In this document: positions 6,804 to 14,212 of the stretch, in pieces
Layout: every line of letters begins with the position of its first letter
How positions within the stretch are numbered: position 1 is the first letter of the stretch
Assembly (NCBI GenBank): GCA_002314715.1
Contig: DCGY01000020.1
Coordinates: forward strand, 1 to 16,590
DNA length: 16,590 nucleotides
DNA from: Lachnospiraceae bacterium UBA1766
Lineage (GTDB): Bacteria; Bacillota; Clostridia; Lachnospirales; Lachnospiraceae
Reading direction: 5' to 3'
Position numbers and translations under genes: made by a program
The notes under the pieces: model-generated
The model's input: only the letters and a program-made list of their open reading frames with translations
The model's database searches: none
What the model was told of the DNA's origin: nothing

Positions 6804-7631
6804 TTATTTCAACTCTGCGCCGATTTTTTCAAGGTCAGCCATTGCAACTGCGTACTCCTCATCGTTCGGAGCCTTGCCGTGCCAGCCTGCCTGATTCTCC
6901 ATGAAGGAAACTCCCTTACCCTTTAAGCTGTGAGCGATAATACAGGTAGGCATTCCCTTGGTAGCCTTTGCTTCTGCAAAAGCTGCACGAAGTGCATCAA
7001 AGTCATGTGCATCACAATTGATTACATGGAAGTTGAAGGCTTTGAACTTCTCATCGATAGGATAAGGAGAACATACCTTATCAATAGGTCCGTCAATCTG
7101 AAGATTGTTATTATCTACAATTACACAAAGGTTATCCAGTTTACGGAAGCCTGCGAACATTGCTGCTTCCCAAACCTGACCTTCCTGAATTTCACCATCA
7201 CCAAGTACGGTATATACACGGAAGTCCTTGTTGTCCAGCTTTCCGCCAAGTGCCATACCAACTGCTGCGGAAATACCCTGTCCCAAAGATCCGGAAGACA
7301 TATCTACGCCGGGAATATGAATGCAAGGATGACCCTGAAGGTAAGAGCCTAATTTTCTTAAAGTCTTTAAATCTTCTACAGGGAAATATCCTCTGTTTGC
7401 AAGTGCTGAATAAAGACCGGGAGCAGTGTGTCCTTTTGATAATACGAAGCGATCTCTGTCCTCTTTGTTGGGATTCTTGGGATCAATGTTCATTTCTTCA
7501 AAATAAAGATAGGTAAATACATCAGCTGCAGATAAAGATCCGCCGGGATGTCCTGCCTTTGCACTGTGAACTGCGGTTACAATGCCTTTGCGAACTTCAT
7601 TCGCTGTTTTTTGCAGTTCTAAATTATTCAT
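6804..7631 (-). CDS. Transketolase, N-terminal subunit
   Basis: First half of a split transketolase, carrying the thiamine diphosphate pyrophosphate-binding domain. With its partner it moves two-carbon units between xylulose 5-phosphate and ribose 5-phosphate or erythrose 4-phosphate. About 275 residues, normal. Seen: AGHPGGSLSAAD at residues 26-37, the cofactor and magnesium motif starting GDGEIQEGQVWEA and ending in DNNNLQIDG, and HSLKGKGVSFME near the C-terminus. Two starts are possible. ATG 7631 has GGAGG five bases upstream and gives the usual MNNLELQKTANEVRKG. ATG 7643 has another GGAGG four bases upstream, within an inverted repeat. I prefer 7631. The gene has its own likely promoter 60-90 bases upstream but may also be read from the kinase promoter, since no terminator separates it from araD. 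Confidence 0.94.
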   Translation of the reverse strand: MNNLELQKTANEVRKGIVTAVHSAKAGHPGGSLSAADVFTYLYFEEMNIDPKNPNKEDRDRFVLSKGHTAPGLYSALANRGYFPVEDLKTLRKLGSYLQGHPCIHIPGVDMSSGSLGQGISAAVGMALGGKLDNKDFRVYTVLGDGEIQEGQVWEAAMFAGFRKLDNLCVIVDNNNLQIDGPIDKVCSPYPIDEKFKAFNFHVINCDAHDFDALRAAFAEAKATKGMPTCIIAHSLKGKGVSFMENQAGWHGKAPNDEEYAVAMADLEKIGAELK

Positions 7632-7646
7632 TGTCTCCTCCATTCT

Positions 7647-7665
7647 GCCTCCGGCAAGCCGGGGC
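7647..7665 (-). repeat. GC-rich inverted repeat in the transketolase leader
   Basis: Minus strand GCCCCGGC-TT-GCCGGAGGC, an imperfect palindrome (one mismatch) standing out in an AT-rich leader. It contains the first of two GGAGG sites before the transketolase N-terminal subunit, so folding would hide that site and leave the second one free. Confidence 0.45.
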
Positions 7666-7689
7666 TAACATGTAAAAATTTCACTCTCT

Positions 7690-7718
7690 ATGATACCATA
7701 AAAAGCTTTTCTTTGCCA
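7690..7718 (-). promoter_or_regulatory. Probable promoter of the transketolase genes
   Basis: Minus strand: -10 TATCAT (7690-7695) extended by TGG just upstream, and -35 TGGCAA (7713-7718) with a 17-base spacer. The same -35 hexamer and spacing occur before msmK. The araD-transketolase gap (7632-7757) shows no terminator, so this promoter may add to read-through from the kinase promoter. Confidence 0.5.
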
Positions 7719-7757
7719 CCGAAATGTTGCTATCGTCTATTCCAAAATTGCACGTTC

Positions 7758-8459
7758 CTACTGCTCTTTCTGGCCGTAGTAAGCGTTTGCTCCATGCTTT
7801 CTGTAATAATGCTTATCCTGAAGTTCCTGCGGTGCGGGAGCAATTCTGGGATTAATGGTCTCTGCACGATATGCCATCTTTGCAACCTCTTCCAAAACCA
7901 CCGCATTATGAACTGCATCCTTTGCATCCTTACCCCATGCGAAAGGTCCGTGATTCTTGCACAGTACGGCCGGTACTGCCATGGGATCCTTGCCCATACG
8001 ATTGAACTCGTTTACAATCAGATGACCGGTATTCTCTTCATATGCATCTGCAATCTCCTCTGCGGTCAGACATCTTACGCAGGGAACTTCACCGTAAATA
8101 TAATCCGCATGTGTGGTTCCGTAGCAGGGAATTCCTCTTCCTGCCTGTGCCCAGCTGGTAGCATAGGAAGAATGGGTATGAACCACTCCGCCGATTTCGG
8201 GAAATGCTTTGTAAAGTTCCAAATGGGTAGCGGTATCGGAAGAAGGATTAAAACGACCCTCTACCTTATTTCCGTTTAAGTCCATAACCACCATATCTTC
8301 GGGCTTTAATTTCTCATAATCCACACCGCTGGGTTTGATAACGAAAAGTCCGCTCTCACGGTCAATTGCACTTACATTTCCCCAGGTAAAGGTAACCAGA
8401 CCGTATTTGGGTAAATCCATATTTGCTTCGTATACTTTCTGCTTCAATTCTTCTAACAT
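7758..8459 (-). CDS. araD: L-ribulose-5-phosphate 4-epimerase
   Basis: Converts L-ribulose 5-phosphate to D-xylulose 5-phosphate (EC 5.1.3.4), the last dedicated step of L-arabinose breakdown. It is a zinc-dependent class II aldolase-like protein. The 233-residue length matches AraD (about 231). Seen: GNVSAID at 27-33, SGVDY at 44-48, zinc ligands in GVVHTHSSYA (His94, His96) and KNHGPFAWG (His170), GTTHADY with Asp119, and Tyr228 near the C-terminus, one off E. coli Tyr229 numbering. All residues expected for catalysis are present. I chose ATG 8459 (MLEELKQKVYEAN), with AGGA about 10 bases upstream. The open frame runs further, to 8546, but the extra 29 residues are not family-like and would read through the intercistronic hairpin. 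It follows the FGGY kinase gene by 92 bases and precedes the transketolase genes. Confidence 0.95.
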   Translation of the reverse strand: MLEELKQKVYEANMDLPKYGLVTFTWGNVSAIDRESGLFVIKPSGVDYEKLKPEDMVVMDLNGNKVEGRFNPSSDTATHLELYKAFPEIGGVVHTHSSYATSWAQAGRGIPCYGTTHADYIYGEVPCVRCLTAEEIADAYEENTGHLIVNEFNRMGKDPMAVPAVLCKNHGPFAWGKDAKDAVHNAVVLEEVAKMAYRAETINPRIAPAPQELQDKHYYRKHGANAYYGQKEQ

Positions 8460-8499
8460 TTTTTGTACCATCCTATCTCGTTTTGACTGAATATACGCA

Positions 8500-8537
8500 A
8501 GAGAAAGGCATCCTTCCTTTTGAAGAACGCCTTCTCT
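8500..8537 (-). repeat. Intercistronic hairpin between kinase and araD
   Basis: On the minus strand AGAGAAGGC pairs with GCC-T-TTCTCT (one bulge), and the inside can form a second helix, CTTC/GAAG. The stem begins about 14 bases after the kinase stop and is not followed by a U-run, so it reads as an mRNA processing or 3'-end-protecting element rather than a full terminator. Confidence 0.6.
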
Positions 8538-8551
8538 ATGTATCATTTTCC

Positions 8552-10144
8552 TTATTTCATGCCTACAACTGCTGCCTGCTCTGCAGGAAGAGTGCTTACA
8601 TATTTTGCCACGAATGCATCAAAGCCTGCCACATCCTCTGCCTTAGGAGCAATGGTGGTACCGGTCTGACCGGCAAAGATACGATTGCTTAAGTAATCGG
8701 GAAGGGTCTCGCCTGCTTCCTTTTCCATCATATATGCAGCAAGAACTGCCATACCCCAAGGACCACCCTCGCTGGCAGTATCCATTACGGTAACCGGTGC
8801 ATTCAAGGCTGCTGCCAGAATCTGCTGACCAACCACGGGAGTCTTGAACAATCCACCGTGACCCATCAGGGAATCCACTTCTACTTTTTCTTCCTTCAAA
8901 AGGATATCATTACCAACCTTCAATGCAGCAAGGGCGCTGTAAAGGTGGCTTCTCATAAAGTTTGCAAGGCTGAACTTTGCATCGGGCATACGTACAAACA
9001 TGGGTCTGCCTTCGTTTAAGCCTACTACAGGTTCACCGGAGAAGCAGTTGTATGCTACCAGACCGCCACAATCACAGTCTGCCTCAAGTGCCTTTCTGTA
9101 AAGAGTACCGTACAAATCGTTCTTGTCAATCTTCATACCAAAGGTATCTGCAAACTCATCGAAGAGATTTACCCATGCATTCAAATCAGATGTACAGTTG
9201 TTGCAGTGAACCATTGCTACAGGCATACCGTCGGGAGTGGTTACCATATCGATTTCTTCGTAAGCCTTCTTCATTGCCTTCTCAAGTACTACCATGGAGA
9301 ATACGGAAGTACCTGCGGATACGTTACCGGTGCGAACCTTTACACTGTTGGTTGCTACCATACCGGTACCTGCATCACCCTCGGGAGGACACATGGGAAT
9401 ACCTGCCTGCAAATTTCCGCTTACATCCAAAAGCTTTGCGCCTTCTGCCGTTAAACAGCCTGCCTTTTCGCCTGCATTCAGCACCTTGGGCAAAATATCT
9501 CCAAGCTTCCAAGCGAATCCCTCGCCCTTAACAAGCTCGTCAAACTGGCCAAGCATTTTTGCATCATAGTTTCCGGTTACGGAATCAATGGGGAACATTC
9601 CGGATGCTTCGCCCACACCAAGTACCTTCTCACCGGATAATTTCCAATGGATAAAGCCTGCCAGGGTAGTGAAGAATGTAATATCCTTTACGTGTGCTTC
9701 CTTGGAAAGAATTGCCTGATATAAGTGTGCAATACTCCAACGCTGAGGAATATTGAATCCAAACAAAGGACTAAGCACCTTGCAAGCCTCACCGGTCATG
9801 GTATTTCTCCAGGTTCTGAAAGGAACCAGAAGCTCGCCCTGTGCATCAAATGCCATATAGCCGTGCATCATACCGGAAAAACCGATGGAGCCGATGGTCT
9901 TTAAGGTGATGCCGTATTTCTCGGATACGTCCTTTAACAGGGATGCGTAGCAATCCTGAAGTCCGCCCCAAATATCTTCCAAACTGTAGGTCCAAATGTG
10001 ATTCTCCAAACGGTTCTCCCAATCATGGGTACCCATTGCCACAGGTGCATGTGTCTCATCCACAAGAACTGCTTTAATACGGGTAGAACCAAATTCAATA
10101 CCAAGTGCTGTTTTGCCAGCTTCAATCGATGCCTTACCGCTCAT
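8552..10144 (-). CDS. FGGY-family pentulose kinase, probably ribulokinase (AraK-like)
   Basis: An ATP-dependent sugar kinase of the FGGY family, 530 residues. By sequence it looks xylulokinase-like; by position directly before araD it most likely phosphorylates L-ribulose. Seen: phosphate-1 motif ALGIEFGSTRIKAV at 13-26, GFSGMMHGYMAFD at 88-100 (compare SGQMHG in xylulokinases), FRTWRNTMTGEA at 109-120, EGDAGTGMVATNS with the conserved Asp, NVSAGTSVFSM for phosphate binding, and the adenosine motif MGHGGLFKTPVVGQQILAAALNAPV. Clostridium acetobutylicum is known to use a ribulokinase (AraK) that is not a classical AraB and was first annotated as a xylulose kinase; I infer, without alignment, that this gene may be of that kind. 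The start at ATG 10144 has GGAGG five bases upstream. A strong promoter with an overlapping inverted repeat precedes it. Xylulokinase is the main alternative. Confidence 0.88.
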   Translation of the reverse strand: MSGKASIEAGKTALGIEFGSTRIKAVLVDETHAPVAMGTHDWENRLENHIWTYSLEDIWGGLQDCYASLLKDVSEKYGITLKTIGSIGFSGMMHGYMAFDAQGELLVPFRTWRNTMTGEACKVLSPLFGFNIPQRWSIAHLYQAILSKEAHVKDITFFTTLAGFIHWKLSGEKVLGVGEASGMFPIDSVTGNYDAKMLGQFDELVKGEGFAWKLGDILPKVLNAGEKAGCLTAEGAKLLDVSGNLQAGIPMCPPEGDAGTGMVATNSVKVRTGNVSAGTSVFSMVVLEKAMKKAYEEIDMVTTPDGMPVAMVHCNNCTSDLNAWVNLFDEFADTFGMKIDKNDLYGTLYRKALEADCDCGGLVAYNCFSGEPVVGLNEGRPMFVRMPDAKFSLANFMRSHLYSALAALKVGNDILLKEEKVEVDSLMGHGGLFKTPVVGQQILAAALNAPVTVMDTASEGGPWGMAVLAAYMMEKEAGETLPDYLSNRIFAGQTGTTIAPKAEDVAGFDAFVAKYVSTLPAEQAAVVGMK

Positions 10145-10248
10145 AGTAACCTCCGTTGTTTTGTATTTAAAAATGTGTAAATCAAAAATAACGCTTAATT
10201 TTCGCAGGGTCGTTTCGCGCTTCCAACGCCCGCAATCCTACAAATATC

Positions 10249-10278
10249 AGTATAAATGATTGTTGTTTTTTATGTCAA
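10249..10278 (-). promoter_or_regulatory. Strong sigma-A promoter of the pentose kinase operon
   Basis: Minus strand: perfect -35 TTGACA (10273-10278), an 18-base spacer and -10 TATACT (10249-10254). The transcript would carry a leader of about 98 nt before ATG 10144. The 213-base gap to the divergent DUF885 gene holds this promoter and its operator-like repeat. I see no clear promoter for the divergent gene. Confidence 0.75.
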
Positions 10279-10282
10279 CAAT
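10259..10282. promoter_or_regulatory. Operator-like inverted repeat over the kinase promoter
   Basis: A perfect 7-bp inverted repeat ATTGTTG-N10-CAACAAT (arms 10259-10265 and 10276-10282). One arm covers the -35 box and the other lies in the spacer of the kinase promoter, where a bound repressor would block RNA polymerase. It is not the classical Bacillus AraR box (ATTTGTACGTACAAAT type). The cognate regulator is unknown. Confidence 0.6.
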
Positions 10283-10357
10283 TCCCGGTGTCAAAAACAT
10301 ATTCTCGCAATATTCGGCATAAAATAAAGCAACATATTACTACTTAGGACCGCTCTC

Positions 10358-12175
10358 ATGAAAAGGACTACTTCTCTGTCTCCCAAACAGCTTCTGATTT
10401 CCGTGGGCCTGTTGATTTGCTTTTGCTTAGCCATCTTTTTTCTCTTCTTTTTTCGGAAGGACAAACGGGCTTTTCAAAAGCTTACAAAGAATCTGTTTCT
10501 ACAGGAAATGACTTCCAACACCCTAAATATGCATTACACCCTGGCAGACCCTGCGTCCTTCGGGATTCCCCGCACTTCCCCGGTTTTGTCCTGTTACCGG
10601 GAGAAGGGCGAGTTATCGGCCGCCGGGGAGCTTGCCGAATTTTTGGAAAGCCTTTCCGTCATTGATTCGGATAAGCTTTCCGCCAAAGAGCAGACCCTTT
10701 ATGAACAAATGCAAACCTATTACCGCTTAAGCCAAAAGATGGCGGAATACCCTTATTTTGAGGAACCCTTTTCCGTCCACAGCGGCAGTCAGTCTCAGCT
10801 TCCCATTTTGTTATCCGAGTATACCTTTCGTTCCAAGCAGGACGTGGAAGATTATCTTTGTCTTCTCTCCCAAATCGACTCGGTTTTCCAATCTTACATC
10901 CTATACGAGCGAGAAAAAATGAACGCAAATATGGGCATGTCCGTCCAAAGCCTGGAGCAGATTTGTGGTCAATGTGACACTATTGTCACTTTAAGTGCTG
11001 TGAAGAATCAGACCCATTTTTTGCAGGATACCTTTACCAAGCGTCTGACCGGCCTTCGAAATCAGGGACTTTTAACCGACAGGGAATGCGACTCCTACGA
11101 GGAAAAACACAATGACATACTGGCTACCATAGTCGTCCCCGCCTATCATAATCTGAAGCAGGAGCTTCTGGCACTGAAACCACTATGCAGTAGTCAAACA
11201 CCGAAAGGCCTGGCTTCTTTTTCAGGTGGTGAAGCATATTACAGCCTGCTCTTTCAGCGGGAGACTTCCACCGACCGGCCTTTGGAAGAAATCATCGAAC
11301 TTTTAAAAGAACGCGTGCAAACGGATTACCGGGAAATCCGTCAACTTTTGGCCTTGCATCCGGAATGCAAAGAAGCCTTCCGGAAGGAGGACTTTAACCA
11401 TCTGCCATATCGGGATGCCAAAACGATTCTGAAGGATTTGACCGACCGTTGCAGGGAGTCCTTCCCCTCTTTACAAACAGCAGATGGCTCTCCCACCGTT
11501 TTGGTCAAAACCCTTTCTTTAGGGCTTACGGAATACTGTGCCCCTGCCTTTTATCTCACCAGCCCGACAGACAATACTGACACAAATGTCATATATATCA
11601 ATTCCGAAAAGATTCCCTCCGACCTGGATTTGTATACCACCCTTGCCCACGAGGCCTATCCCGGTCACTTATACCAAAATGTATTGACTTCCCGGCATTT
11701 GCAAAACGAAAACCCGGCCAGACTGCTTTTGTGGTACGGCGGTTTTTTGGAAGGCTGGGCACTTTATGTGGAATTTTTATCCTATGACTTTGCGGCACAG
11801 ATTAAGGAAGAACAAGGGAACGCTACAGAGGCTGCCTGCGTTCGTTTGGAGCAAAAAAACCGGGACCTGCAGCTTTGTCTTTACACCTTGCTGGATATTG
11901 CAATTCACAAGGATGGAGCCGACCGGCAAAAAGTCACAGAGATTCTGGCTCCTTTCGGAATCACCGGGGAGGCCGTCATAAACTCGGTCTACGATTACAT
12001 TGCACAAAACCCCTGCAATTACCCCAAGTACTATGTGGGGTATCTGGAATTCACCCTTCTAAAGGAGCAGGCAAGAAAAACCTGGGGGAACGAATACAGC
12101 GATTACCGTTTCCATGAATTTATTCAAAAAAACGGCCCCTGTGACTTTCAAACTCTGTCCCGCTGTTTGGGGTAA
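10358..12175 (+). CDS. DUF885-family putative metallopeptidase, membrane-anchored
   Basis: A 605-residue protein with a short basic N-terminus and one hydrophobic segment at about residues 13-33, followed by a long extracytoplasmic part. There is no lipobox, so it looks like a signal-anchored rather than a lipidated protein. The C-terminal half carries the DUF885 hallmark LAHEAYPGHLYQ (His431, Glu432, His437) and FLEGWALYVE with Glu465, together resembling a zinc peptidase site in which HExxPGH replaces HExxH. Residues 60-350 are helical and without other clear motifs. Enzymatic function is inferred from these residues; the substrate is unknown. The start has AGGA eight bases upstream. It is transcribed away from the pentose operon and toward the AraC-type regulator, whose promoter starts 16 bases after its stop. 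No terminator is visible. Confidence 0.85.
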   Translation: MKRTTSLSPKQLLISVGLLICFCLAIFFLFFFRKDKRAFQKLTKNLFLQEMTSNTLNMHYTLADPASFGIPRTSPVLSCYREKGELSAAGELAEFLESLSVIDSDKLSAKEQTLYEQMQTYYRLSQKMAEYPYFEEPFSVHSGSQSQLPILLSEYTFRSKQDVEDYLCLLSQIDSVFQSYILYEREKMNANMGMSVQSLEQICGQCDTIVTLSAVKNQTHFLQDTFTKRLTGLRNQGLLTDRECDSYEEKHNDILATIVVPAYHNLKQELLALKPLCSSQTPKGLASFSGGEAYYSLLFQRETSTDRPLEEIIELLKERVQTDYREIRQLLALHPECKEAFRKEDFNHLPYRDAKTILKDLTDRCRESFPSLQTADGSPTVLVKTLSLGLTEYCAPAFYLTSPTDNTDTNVIYINSEKIPSDLDLYTTLAHEAYPGHLYQNVLTSRHLQNENPARLLLWYGGFLEGWALYVEFLSYDFAAQIKEEQGNATEAACVRLEQKNRDLQLCLYTLLDIAIHKDGADRQKVTEILAPFGITGEAVINSVYDYIAQNPCNYPKYYVGYLEFTLLKEQARKTWGNEYSDYRFHEFIQKNGPCDFQTLSRCLG

Positions 12176-12190
12176 TCTCTTGTCATTTTC

Positions 12191-12219
12191 TTGCAAAACA
12201 TAGGGGTTTATGCTATGAT
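12191..12219 (+). promoter_or_regulatory. Promoter of the AraC-family regulator / AEC transporter operon
   Basis: -35 TTGCAA (12191-12196), a 17-base spacer ending in TGC (extended -10), and -10 TATGAT (12214-12219). The leader to ATG 12280 is about 54 nt. The element starts 16 bases after the DUF885 stop. Confidence 0.7.
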
Positions 12220-12279
12220 ATGCATAATATAGACTATGGAGAGGTCCGTACTCTTTTCCAAATCTTCAGGAGATTTTGA

Positions 12280-13236
12280 ATGGCTCAAAATATATTCTGC
12301 ACATTAACTCCCGAGCAGCGGGAATTATATATGGTTCAACCGGATGTCCTCCCTTCCTTCCAACGTTCTTTGGAAGGCGAGTTGGAGTTTTCTCAGTATG
12401 CCAAGGATTCTTCCTGCCGTTTCTGGCTGAATTGCCAGCCTGCCAGCTATGCAAATCATTGGCACACCGCTGTGGAAATTTTAATGCCTCTGGAGAATAT
12501 TTACACCATCACCGTGCAGCATACGGACTATGTCTTAAATCCGGGTGATATCCTGGTTATCCCCACCGGTGTGGTACATTCCATTACCACCCCCGAAACC
12601 GGCTGTCGCTTCGTATACATGTTTGAGTTGGATTTATTTTCAAAGATACCCGGTTTCAACTATATTTTATCTTTGATGACCCAGCCGATCCTTATCACTC
12701 CCGAGGAGGATCCCGCCTTTTACGAGGCAGAAGCCTCTCTGATTCGCGAGCTGGCCACCTATTACTGGAGTGACGAAATTACCAAGGAGTTAAATATTTT
12801 TGCCGGCTTGTTGCGTTTCTTTGCCAAAATCGGTGAAAACAATATCAGCACCGCTCCTCCTTCCATCTCTACCTCTTCGAAGACCGGATCTTTGGTGAAT
12901 CGTCTGTCCATGGTATTGGATTACCTGGACACCCATTATTCCGAAAGCATTACCTTGGAAGAAGCCGCCAGCATTGCCTGCTTCTCCAAGTTTTATTTCA
13001 CGAGACTGTTTAAACAATATACCAACCAGACCTTCTATGATTACCTGAGTACCAAGCGTATCAAGGCAGCGGAACAGATGCTGATTGTACCCAATCTGGC
13101 TATCACCGAGATTTCTCTTAAGTCCGGTTTCTCCAGCTTGTCCTCTTTTAATCGTACCTTTAAAAGACTGAAGGGTTGTTCCCCTTCCGAATATCGCTCT
13201 CTTTACAGTCTGGTTCAACAGCCTCCGAAAAAATAA
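12280..13236 (+). CDS. AraC-family transcriptional regulator (cupin sensor domain)
   Basis: A 318-residue DNA-binding regulator. The N-terminal part is a cupin-type sensing domain, with NHWHTAVEIL at 59-68 and NPGDILVIPTGVVHSI at 87-102. The C-terminal part (about 205-312) is the AraC double helix-turn-helix: first helix pair in ITLEEAASIACFSKFYFTRLFKQYT, second in LAITEISLKSGFSSLSSFNRTFKRLKGCSPSEYR. Such proteins usually activate nearby genes on binding a sugar or related ligand. The start ATG 12280 has AGGAG seven bases upstream. It is followed after 17 bases by the AEC transporter gene, so that transporter is a likely target. A role in controlling the pentose genes 2 kb away is possible but not shown by any shared binding site. 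Confidence 0.93.
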   Translation: MAQNIFCTLTPEQRELYMVQPDVLPSFQRSLEGELEFSQYAKDSSCRFWLNCQPASYANHWHTAVEILMPLENIYTITVQHTDYVLNPGDILVIPTGVVHSITTPETGCRFVYMFELDLFSKIPGFNYILSLMTQPILITPEEDPAFYEAEASLIRELATYYWSDEITKELNIFAGLLRFFAKIGENNISTAPPSISTSSKTGSLVNRLSMVLDYLDTHYSESITLEEAASIACFSKFYFTRLFKQYTNQTFYDYLSTKRIKAAEQMLIVPNLAITEISLKSGFSSLSSFNRTFKRLKGCSPSEYRSLYSLVQQPPKK

Positions 13237-13253
13237 ACAATTCGAGGTTTCCT

Positions 13254-14201
13254 ATGGACCAATTACTTTTTAGTTTAAATGCCACCATTCCCGTTTTTCT
13301 GGTAATGGTAATCGGCTATATTTTAAAACAAAAGCATATCGTGGATGAACCGTTTGTCAAAACGTTGAATTCCTTTAATTATAAAATCACTCTTCCTGTA
13401 TTGTTGTTTCGAGACATTGCAGAGAGTGATTTTTATAGCGTTTGGGACACCCGTTACGTCTTATACTGTTTCCTGGTGACTCTGACCTGCGTCATTGCCA
13501 CCTGGGTAATTGCCGGCTTCCTCTACAGGGATCGGGACCGTCTGGGAGAACTGATTCAGGCCTCCTACCGAAGCTCTGCGGCAGTCCTTGGCATCGCCTT
13601 TATCCAAAACATTTACGGCAACTCCGGAATGGCTCCTTTGATGATTATCGGCACCGTCCCTCTGTACAACATTGCGGCGGTTTTGATTCTGTCCTTTACC
13701 GGCCCCGGGGAACACAGGCTGGATAAAGCTTCCCTTTGGAAGTCCATCCGTGGCATTCTGACCAATCCCATAATCCTGGGCATTCTCCTGGGAATGGCCT
13801 GCTCAGCCATGCGCATTCGCTTCCCCTTTATGGTGACCAAGACCATCCAGAACATTTCCGTCTTGGCTACCCCCCTGGCCCTTTTGGGACTGGGTGCCGG
13901 CTTCGAAGGTCGCAAGGCATTGAAACAGTTAAAGCCCACCGCCGTAGCCTCCTTTATTAAGCTGGTCCTTTGGCCCTGTCTGTTTTTGCCTTTGGCCATT
14001 TCCATGGGTTTTACCACAGAGAAGCTGGTAGCAATTCTAATCATGCTGGGATCCCCCACTACGGTCAGCTGCTATATCATGGCCAAAAATATGGGCCATG
14101 AGGGTACCCTGACCTCCAGTGTGGTGGTGACCACTACCTTTCTAAGTTCCGTTACGCTGACCATCTTCCTGTATATCCTGCGCACAATGCAATATATCTA
14201 A
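13254..14201 (+). CDS. AEC-family transporter (auxin efflux carrier-like permease)
   Basis: A 315-residue integral membrane transporter of the auxin efflux carrier (AEC) family, whose bacterial members include malate and other organic-acid carriers. About ten hydrophobic segments alternate with short loops; the first begins at residue 5 (LFSLNATIPVFLVMVIGYILKQ) and the last ends near the C-terminus. Family-like features are the N-terminal FNYKITLPVLLF and the LATPLALLGLGAGF and LGSPTTVSCYIMAKNMG stretches. The open frame extends back to 13176 inside the regulator gene, but the real start is ATG 13254, with GAGG six bases upstream and a family-like N-terminus. It is in a probable operon with the AraC-type regulator (17-base gap). 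It ends 11 bases from the convergent spmB stop with no terminator between. The substrate cannot be read from the sequence. Confidence 0.9.
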   Translation: MDQLLFSLNATIPVFLVMVIGYILKQKHIVDEPFVKTLNSFNYKITLPVLLFRDIAESDFYSVWDTRYVLYCFLVTLTCVIATWVIAGFLYRDRDRLGELIQASYRSSAAVLGIAFIQNIYGNSGMAPLMIIGTVPLYNIAAVLILSFTGPGEHRLDKASLWKSIRGILTNPIILGILLGMACSAMRIRFPFMVTKTIQNISVLATPLALLGLGAGFEGRKALKQLKPTAVASFIKLVLWPCLFLPLAISMGFTTEKLVAILIMLGSPTTVSCYIMAKNMGHEGTLTSSVVVTTTFLSSVTLTIFLYILRTMQYI

Positions 14202-14212
14202 GACTTCTGTCA

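Noticed and set aside
7696..7720. Sigma-54-type promoter (GG...GC) before transketolase
   Set aside because: The GG and GC are separated by 9 rather than 10 bases, and no sigma-54 activator gene is nearby. The sigma-A reading fits better.
8460..8546. Longer araD start giving 262 aa
   Set aside because: The added residues are not family-like, have no ribosome binding site, and come from the intercistronic hairpin region.
8977..9531. 184-aa plus-strand frame opposite the FGGY kinase
   Set aside because: It is the mirror of a well-supported kinase gene, with a peptide rich in Arg, Ser, Leu and Cys and no start signal.
10212..10225. CcpA cre-like sequence TGGAAGCGCGAAAC (minus strand) in the kinase leader
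   Set aside because: The core resembles cre but at least four positions differ from the consensus, including both of the last two, so it is too weak to call.
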